Of a stretch of DNA of 6,063 bases, positions 1-6,063 are shown piece by piece. The stretch spans positions 1 to 6,063 of the forward strand of contig DASWVC010000396.1 of NCBI GenBank assembly GCA_036401335.1, read 5' to 3'. The notes under the pieces were generated by a model. That model was not told the origin of the DNA, made no database searches, and saw only the letters and a program-made list of their open reading frames with translations. A program made the translations under genes and the position numbers. The stretch is from DASWVC01 sp036401335 (GTDB taxonomy: Bacteria; Verrucomicrobiota; Verrucomicrobiia; Chthoniobacterales; JAFAMB01). The first letter of the stretch is position 1. Every line of letters starts with the position of its first letter.

Positions 1-152
1 CCGAACAAGCATCCTACCTTTCGCAGATCCGCCTCACCCACTTGCACACCGACCGCGATGAGGTGAATGCCGGATTGTACGCCTGCAGCCCGAAAGAGGC
101 CGGATTCACCGCCACCTTCGCATGGCTCGAATTCGAAGCGCCCGCGGGATGA
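1..152 (+). CDS. DUF1349-like protein, C-terminal end only (5' partial)
   Basis: Only the last 49 codons are in the window; the first complete codon is at 3 and TGA is at 150-152. The visible peptide has SYLSQIRLTHLH near its start, then AGLYACSPKEAGFTATF and a final aromatic strand ending LEFEAPAG. The 'G-Y-ACSP-(x)n-GF-A-F' pattern followed by a short beta strand is what I recognise as the C-terminal end of DUF1349 proteins. These have a concanavalin A-like beta-sandwich fold of about 190-200 residues and are often annotated as 'regulation of enolase 1'-like. The biochemical role of the family is unsettled, and carbohydrate binding is only suggested by the fold. The gene converges on the methyltransferase gene and is not part of the - strand group. 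No start, promoter or N-terminal domain can be judged, so fusion to another domain upstream is possible. Family confidence is moderate because the fragment is short. Confidence 0.72.
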   Translation, partial: EQASYLSQIRLTHLHTDRDEVNAGLYACSPKEAGFTATFAWLEFEAPAG

Positions 153-289
153 GGCAGGGGTCGGGGGGTCGGGGTATGGGAGTAGGAATACCGGGGAGCC
201 CAGCACCCCCGTGTTGGTCCAGAAAACGCCGCCACCCTGCCTTCTTCCACTCCGTTACCCCGACACTCCGACCCCCCGATACCTGCCTC
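151..289. repeat. Imperfect inverted repeat spanning the convergent gap
   Basis: The left arm (151-172) and the reverse complement of the right arm (268-289) match at 20 of 22 positions, differing only at two adjacent bases; the core is TCGGGGGGTCGG. The loop is 95 bp. The left arm overlaps the last two bases of the DUF1349-like stop codon, and the right arm ends on the first base of the methyltransferase stop codon, so the pair fits the gap between the two convergent genes almost exactly. It could act as a bidirectional 3' end structure or be the remnant of a small non-coding repeat insertion. No T-run follows either arm, so it is not a classic intrinsic terminator. Confidence 0.6.
157..180 (+). 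other. G-quadruplex-type motif in the convergent gap
   Basis: Four G-tracts lie back to back: GGGG (157-160), GGGGGG (163-168), GGGG (171-174) and GGG (178-180), with loops TC, TC and TAT. This meets the usual G3+N1-7 definition with very short loops, which normally favours a stable fold. A fifth tract, GGGG, follows at 193-196. The motif begins 4 bp after the stop of the + strand gene, so it would be present in the 3' end of that gene's RNA. On the opposite strand it is C-rich and lies beyond the methyltransferase stop. Folding and function are inferred. Confidence 0.6.
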
Positions 290-972
290 TACCTCCCCTG
301 CCGTGGACGAACAAGCCGGGGTAACAACATCGGCGTGGTCCGCCGGTAACGTGCGAACGCGGTGCCGTAAGCCTCCTGCAAGCGTGTGTCTTCGTGCCAC
401 GACCCGATGACCGCGTAGAGCGTCGTCCAGAGGGCAAGCGTCAACCGGTTCACCGTCATCCGCGGAATTCCCCAAATGAGCGCCAGCATGGCCAGGTTTT
501 CGGGGTGCCGCACCCAGGCATAGGGGCCTTGCTTCTGAGGACGGCGCAACGAAACGGGCGGCGGCCCCTGCGCTTCCGACTCGGGCTGAACAGGTTTCCC
601 GGTAACAAACGCCCATAACGGCCCAAGACCAGTGATCTGGTCCAACCCGGTGGTTTTCAACGCACGCACCAGGAGGGTAATACCGCCCCCTTGGATCACG
701 TGCAGCAGCCAGGACCAAGGTCTTGGCACCGCGTAAAGCAACCGGTCCGGCAGCCGCAAAAACGCCCAGGTGCCCGCGGCCAGGCCTGCCACCGCCTGCG
801 CGTTGTAGAGCGGGCGGTACAGGCCGTTTCGGGCGCGTTCGCCGGCGACCTGGATAAACTTGCGCTTGGCGATGGTCGAAGCCAACAGGCTATGGACAAC
901 CCCGTAGAGTAAAAACAGCACGGTGACCCGCCAGGGACTTCCGTGACGGCCTTGTTCTTCTTCTGCGTTCAT
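289..972 (-). CDS. Integral-membrane methyltransferase, NnrU / isoprenylcysteine methyltransferase-like
   Basis: This is a 227-residue membrane protein if ATG at 972-970 is used. A TTG three codons upstream (981-979) would add MSI; the ATG is preferred, with only a weak GAG a few bases ahead of it. Hydrophobic segments lie at about residues 15-33, 57-75, 85-104 and 158-192. The C-terminal part carries the family signature: GPYAWVRHPENLAML (about 149-163), then a Glu in SWHEDTRL (about 191-198), then AYGTAFARYRRTTPMLLP (about 201-218). The pattern RHP, E-x-x-L, G-x-x-F/Y-x-x-Y and P-x-L-x-P is typical of the ICMT/PEMT/NnrU fold, where it binds S-adenosylmethionine at the membrane face. The substrate cannot be read; candidates in this superfamily include isoprenyl-cysteine, phospholipids and small thiols (MddA type). 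It lies 55 bp after the glucosidase stop on the same strand, so co-transcription is plausible, but there is no evident functional link. NnrU itself is tied to nitrite/NO metabolism, and nothing here points that way. Confidence 0.82.
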   Translation of the reverse strand: MNAEEEQGRHGSPWRVTVLFLLYGVVHSLLASTIAKRKFIQVAGERARNGLYRPLYNAQAVAGLAAGTWAFLRLPDRLLYAVPRPWSWLLHVIQGGGITLLVRALKTTGLDQITGLGPLWAFVTGKPVQPESEAQGPPPVSLRRPQKQGPYAWVRHPENLAMLALIWGIPRMTVNRLTLALWTTLYAVIGSWHEDTRLQEAYGTAFARYRRTTPMLLPRLVRPRQGR

Positions 973-994
973 AATGCTCAATGGTGAGATTCAA

Positions 995-1017
995 GGGCCG
1001 TCCTTGGGCTATGGCCC
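995..1017 (-). other. Weak hairpin between glucosidase and methyltransferase genes
   Basis: GGGCC (995-999) pairs with GGCCC (1013-1017) around a 13-nt loop, and AAG/CTT just outside can extend the stem past a 2-nt bulge. It fills much of the 55-bp gap. There is no T-run on the - strand side, so full termination is unlikely; an mRNA-stabilising or attenuating stem is the most that can be suggested. Confidence 0.3.
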
Positions 1018-1027
1018 GCCTTCAAGT

Positions 1028-3697
<2,670 letters not shown>

Positions 3698-3703
3698 GAA
3701 GGC

Positions 3704-3717
3704 AGGAATCGGTTCCT
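3704..3717 (-). promoter_or_regulatory. Hairpin holding a Shine-Dalgarno-like site ahead of the glucosidase
   Basis: On the mRNA strand AGGAA (3717-3713), loop CCGA and TTCCT (3708-3704) form a perfect 5-bp stem 6 nt before the ATG. AAGGAA is the only Shine-Dalgarno-like run near this start, but it is 15 nt from the ATG, longer than usual, and lies in the stem. Either translation does not depend on it or the hairpin limits or positions the ribosome. This is inference from a short stem. Confidence 0.3.
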
Positions 3718-3723
3718 TGTTTT

Positions 3724-3755
3724 TGGCTTATACCGGGTTGTCCCATCGAAAGCCA
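3724..3755 (-). promoter_or_regulatory. Symmetric 32-bp dyad overlapping a possible -10 element
   Basis: The dyad reads TGGCTT-N5-GGG-N4-CCC-N5-AAGCCA, exactly symmetric about a TTGT centre, with 9 of 9 positions pairing in the arms and core. On the - strand, TATAAG (3732-3727) resembles a -10 box; a start point near 3719 would give a leader of about 22 nt to the glucosidase ATG. The hexamer 17 bp further upstream (TGGCTT, 3755-3750) is a poor -35 match. If this is the promoter, the dyad covers -35 to -10 and could be an operator. It could also simply be a transcript hairpin. Both the promoter and operator roles are tentative. Confidence 0.3.
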
Positions 3756-3783
3756 GAACCCACGAAGGCAATCCTCGCCGACC

Positions 3784-3880
3784 GGGGTATCGGGGTTGTC
3801 CGGTTAGGGGAGCTGGTCCGGTAGGGCGGCGAGTCGCTTCGCCCCCGGCGCCGCGTGTCGGCACGGCCGGCCAGGGCCGT
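3784..3880. repeat. Repeat- and hairpin-rich core of the 294-bp gap
   Basis: This is the middle of the non-coding gap 3698-3991. GGGGTATCGGGG (3784-3795) shares the 10-mer GGTATCGGGG (3786-3795) with the right arm of the left-hand inverted repeat, in opposite orientation (274-283). A short direct repeat follows: TCCGGTTAGGG (3799-3809) and TCCGGTAGGG (3817-3826), differing by one T. Two hairpins come next: GGGCGGCG/CGC-TT-CGCCC with an AGT loop (3824-3844), and ACGGCC/GGCCGT with a 6-nt loop (3863-3880). This composition resembles the REP-like or mosaic intergenic repeats of several GC-rich phyla. No protein gene is supported here. Confidence 0.45.
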
Positions 3881-3908
3881 CTGAGGCGCTTGGAGATCCC
3901 GGTCCGGC

Positions 3909-3944
3909 TTAAGTTAACGCCTAAGGGTCGCGTGTCCCTAGGCG
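3909..3944 (-). terminator. Possible weak intrinsic terminator after the debranching-enzyme gene
   Basis: CGCCTAAGGG (3918-3927) and CCCTAGGCG (3936-3944) form a 9-bp GC-rich stem with one bulged A and an 8-nt loop, 47 bp past the debranching-enzyme stop. On the - strand the stem is followed by TTAACTTAA, which is A/T-rich but not a true T-run. It could end or attenuate the upstream transcript before the glucosidase gene. Confidence 0.4.
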
Positions 3945-3991
3945 AACTCCCCAAGCGCCCTCGTCGAGCGCCCGGTATTACGGCACCGCGC

Positions 3992-5968
3992 TTACTCCGC
4001 GGCAACCGTCCCCGCGGGGACATTGCCACCAGCCCCGCTTCCGTTCAGACGATGCTGCACCCGCAGCAATTCCCCGAGCGACCATGCCTGGAAGGGACAA
4101 CCGCGCGCCGCATGCGGCGGATCGCCGTCGGCGATTTCGCTCAAATGCCCGATCCCGCACGCGTTCAAGCCACGGTCGAGCAACGGCTGCAGAAAACGGG
4201 TTCGTGCTTCTTCGCGGGCGGCGAAACCGTCTCCATGCACGTGGAGAAAGGCGTCCACAAATGCACCCACGAGAAACGGCCAGACGGTCCCCTGGTGGTA
4301 AGCGCCGTCGCGCTCCATTACCCCTCCCCGGTAATACGGCCGGTAGCCCGGCTCCGCCGGGGAGAGCGAACGCAAGCCTGCCGGCGTCCAAAGGTGATTT
4401 TCCACGCAGCGGAGGACATCCGCGGCCCGGGCGGGATCCTCAAGCGCCGGGCACGGCAACCCGCCAATCGCAAAAAGTTGGTTGGGGCGAATGGCCGGAT
4501 CATTCACGCCTGCTTCGTGATTCACGTCCACGACGTCGAACAGGCAACTGCGTTCTGAGTTCCAGAACCGTTCCTGGAACGACTGCTTCGCCTGCGCCAG
4601 CAGCGGACGCCACCGTCCGTCGCGTGCAGACCCCACGGTGAGCGCATTGATCCACAAGGCTTGAATTTCCACCGGTTTACCAACCCGCGGCGTCACCACC
4701 CAATCCCCTACCCGCGCATCCATCCAGGTAAGTTGACGTCCCGGCACCCCCGCGGCGATCAGGCCGTCGGCCTCTGCGTGGATGCCGAACCGGGTGCCGC
4801 GCTCGTACCCTTCCAGGATCAAGCCAATGGCTGCCCCCAGCTTGGAGGCGTCTGAGCTGGACAGTCCTGCCGGGCTTTCGGCTTTCCCTGCCATCCATTC
4901 CCCGGCTGCCACCACGTACCAAAGGGCTGCGTCCACGGTGTTGTATTCCGGCGGCTGTCCTGCCTCTGGAAAACGGTTGGGCAACATGCCTTGCGAGACC
5001 TGGTCGGACCAAGCCAGTAAAATACCTCGGGCATCGTCCTGCCGTCGGTTTGCCAGGCACAGACCGCGGATGCTGATGAACGTGTCGCGCCCCCAATCGG
5101 CAAACCACGGGTAACCCGCAATCACCGTTCGACCCCGGCGCCCTTGCACCAGGTAAACGTCGGCCGCCTTCGCCAGCGGCGAACCCAAGAGCTCCCGCCG
5201 GTCGCGCTCTTCGGTAATTAACTGCTCAGAAAGCACGGCCAGCCCATTTGAAGCTGACGGGAAAGGGTCCGTGTTCAGCAACAGGTAAGCCGGCTGATCC
5301 GGCTTGATCTCCCAGGAAAGCACCCCGGGCGAGGCAAGGTCTTCCAGGAAATCCAAGCCGCGCTCCTGTTCTGCCCGGTACTGAAACTGCCGGTACCACA
5401 CCGGCTCATGCGCGTAGGAACCATTGACCGCAGCCCGAACCGAAGGCACCCCGGGATACGGCTGCCAATGCAGTGCGGGACCGGGCTGGAGGTCAAAATC
5501 AAAGGCGGGGTTCTCGTGATGGGTCGCGTGGTAAGAGCGCCCGGCCAGCAGCAATCGGAGCTTTAAACAAACCGGAACTTGAGCTGCGTCCATCAAACTC
5601 CAGCGTAAAACGACGGAGCGCGTTCCCCGGTGGATCAGCAAGTCCTGCCGCAAGGTTGTACCCTCAGGGCTTTGCAGGACCCAGGCCGGCCAGGGCAAAG
5701 GATCAAACCGGGCCACGACGCAGCGCCGGTCCGGCCCGAAGACGTCGGGCCAGTAACGTTGCGGAAAAACCCGCACCGGTTCACCCGGACCTTCCAGCCA
5801 CGCATCGAACCCCGCTGCCATTACCCAGCGGGTTTCGGGGGCCGGCACCGCCGGCGTGAGCAGGCCATGGTAACGACGGGTCCGCTCCCCGCCAACGGTA
5901 CCGGACGCAAATCCGCCTTGGCCGTCGGCTTCAAGCCATTCCAGGTTCAGGTCAGGGGGCTGGTTCAT
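3992..5968 (-). CDS. Amylo-alpha-1,6-glucosidase (archaeal-type glycogen debranching enzyme, GH133)
   Basis: The protein has 658 residues. It is predicted to hydrolyse alpha-1,6-linked glucose at branch points of glycogen or similar alpha-glucans in the cytoplasm. The N-terminal domain (about 8-260) opens with LEWLEADGQGGFASGTV and RRYHGLL (9-37), a hallmark of the bacterial/archaeal GDE N-terminal domain. The C-terminal (alpha/alpha)6 barrel (about 275-640) has YPWFADWGRDTFISIRGL (286-303), NTVDAALW (343-350), LTWMDARVGDW (413-423), GKPVEIQALW (430-439), RPNQLFAIG (494-502), YHQGTVWPFL (557-566) and HLSEIADGD with CPFQAWSLGELLR (608-636). By analogy with eukaryotic debranching enzyme, Asp417 (TWMDA) is the likely acid and Glu611 (LSEIADG) the likely base; this is inferred from motif position. 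There is no GH13 4-alpha-glucanotransferase domain, as expected for this short type. ATG 5968 is chosen because the domain starts within 10 residues and an in-frame TGA lies 10 codons upstream; no good ribosome binding site is visible. The TAA is at 3994-3992. Confidence 0.93.
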   Translation of the reverse strand: MNQPPDLNLEWLEADGQGGFASGTVGGERTRRYHGLLTPAVPAPETRWVMAAGFDAWLEGPGEPVRVFPQRYWPDVFGPDRRCVVARFDPLPWPAWVLQSPEGTTLRQDLLIHRGTRSVVLRWSLMDAAQVPVCLKLRLLLAGRSYHATHHENPAFDFDLQPGPALHWQPYPGVPSVRAAVNGSYAHEPVWYRQFQYRAEQERGLDFLEDLASPGVLSWEIKPDQPAYLLLNTDPFPSASNGLAVLSEQLITEERDRRELLGSPLAKAADVYLVQGRRGRTVIAGYPWFADWGRDTFISIRGLCLANRRQDDARGILLAWSDQVSQGMLPNRFPEAGQPPEYNTVDAALWYVVAAGEWMAGKAESPAGLSSSDASKLGAAIGLILEGYERGTRFGIHAEADGLIAAGVPGRQLTWMDARVGDWVVTPRVGKPVEIQALWINALTVGSARDGRWRPLLAQAKQSFQERFWNSERSCLFDVVDVNHEAGVNDPAIRPNQLFAIGGLPCPALEDPARAADVLRCVENHLWTPAGLRSLSPAEPGYRPYYRGGVMERDGAYHQGTVWPFLVGAFVDAFLHVHGDGFAAREEARTRFLQPLLDRGLNACGIGHLSEIADGDPPHAARGCPFQAWSLGELLRVQHRLNGSGAGGNVPAGTVAAE

Positions 5969-6063
5969 CAGCGCGGGGTTACAGGTCCCGGGGCATCAGC
6001 GTTCTACGCACCCTGCACCGGGAGCAAGCGGCGCCGGGCACACTAGCCGGACAGACTGCCTGA

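Noticed and set aside
14..718. A 234-codon - strand frame covering the convergent gap and most of the methyltransferase gene.
   Set aside because: It is an alternative frame of the methyltransferase, which has clear membrane segments and the family signature; this frame has neither.
3784..3826. A second G-quadruplex in the 294-bp gap.
   Set aside because: The G-tracts at 3784-3787, 3792-3795, 3807-3810 and 3824-3826 are separated by loops of 4, 11 and 13 nt, beyond the usual limit.
5969..6063. Possible tail of another - strand gene, or a + strand gene, at the right edge.
   Set aside because: The three - strand frames give only short peptides without recognisable features before a stop, and no promoter or ribosome binding site could be defended.

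Overview
The window is GC-rich bacterial DNA with four protein-coding genes: one cut off at the left edge on the + strand and three intact genes on the - strand. The lineage cannot be fixed from sequence alone. A GH63-type glucosidase next to a one-domain (archaeal-type) glycogen-debranching enzyme, a nearby DUF1349 protein and G-tract/hairpin-rich gaps would fit a soil or freshwater bacterium of the Verrucomicrobiota, Planctomycetota or Acidobacteriota. That is inference. No phage, insertion sequence, tRNA, rRNA or CRISPR signal was seen.

Layout from left to right. The 3' end of a DUF1349-like gene (+) stops at 152. A 136-bp convergent gap (153-288) follows, holding a dense G-quadruplex-type motif and an imperfect inverted repeat. 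Next come an integral-membrane methyltransferase of the NnrU/isoprenylcysteine-methyltransferase type (-, 289-972), a 55-bp gap with one weak hairpin, and an 889-residue GH63/MGH1-like glucosidase (-, 1028-3697). A 294-bp gap (3698-3991) carries a symmetric dyad, several hairpins, short direct repeats and a possible terminator. The amylo-alpha-1,6-glucosidase (-, 3992-5968) comes last. The remaining 95 bp (5969-6063) hold its leader; no gene or clear promoter is visible there.

How the genes may work together: transcription on the - strand runs debranching enzyme, glucosidase, methyltransferase. Both enzymes lack a signal peptide and belong to (alpha/alpha)6-barrel glycosidase families, so the pair looks like a cytoplasmic alpha-glucan or glucoside breakdown module. 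The 294-bp gap, with a possible terminator and a possible promoter, suggests two transcription units: the debranching enzyme alone, and glucosidase plus methyltransferase. The membrane methyltransferase has no obvious metabolic link to the other two.

I see no clear new biological system. The items most worth a second look are non-coding: the G-rich convergent junction, a related 10-mer in the second gap, and the dyad and occluded Shine-Dalgarno-like site ahead of the glucosidase.
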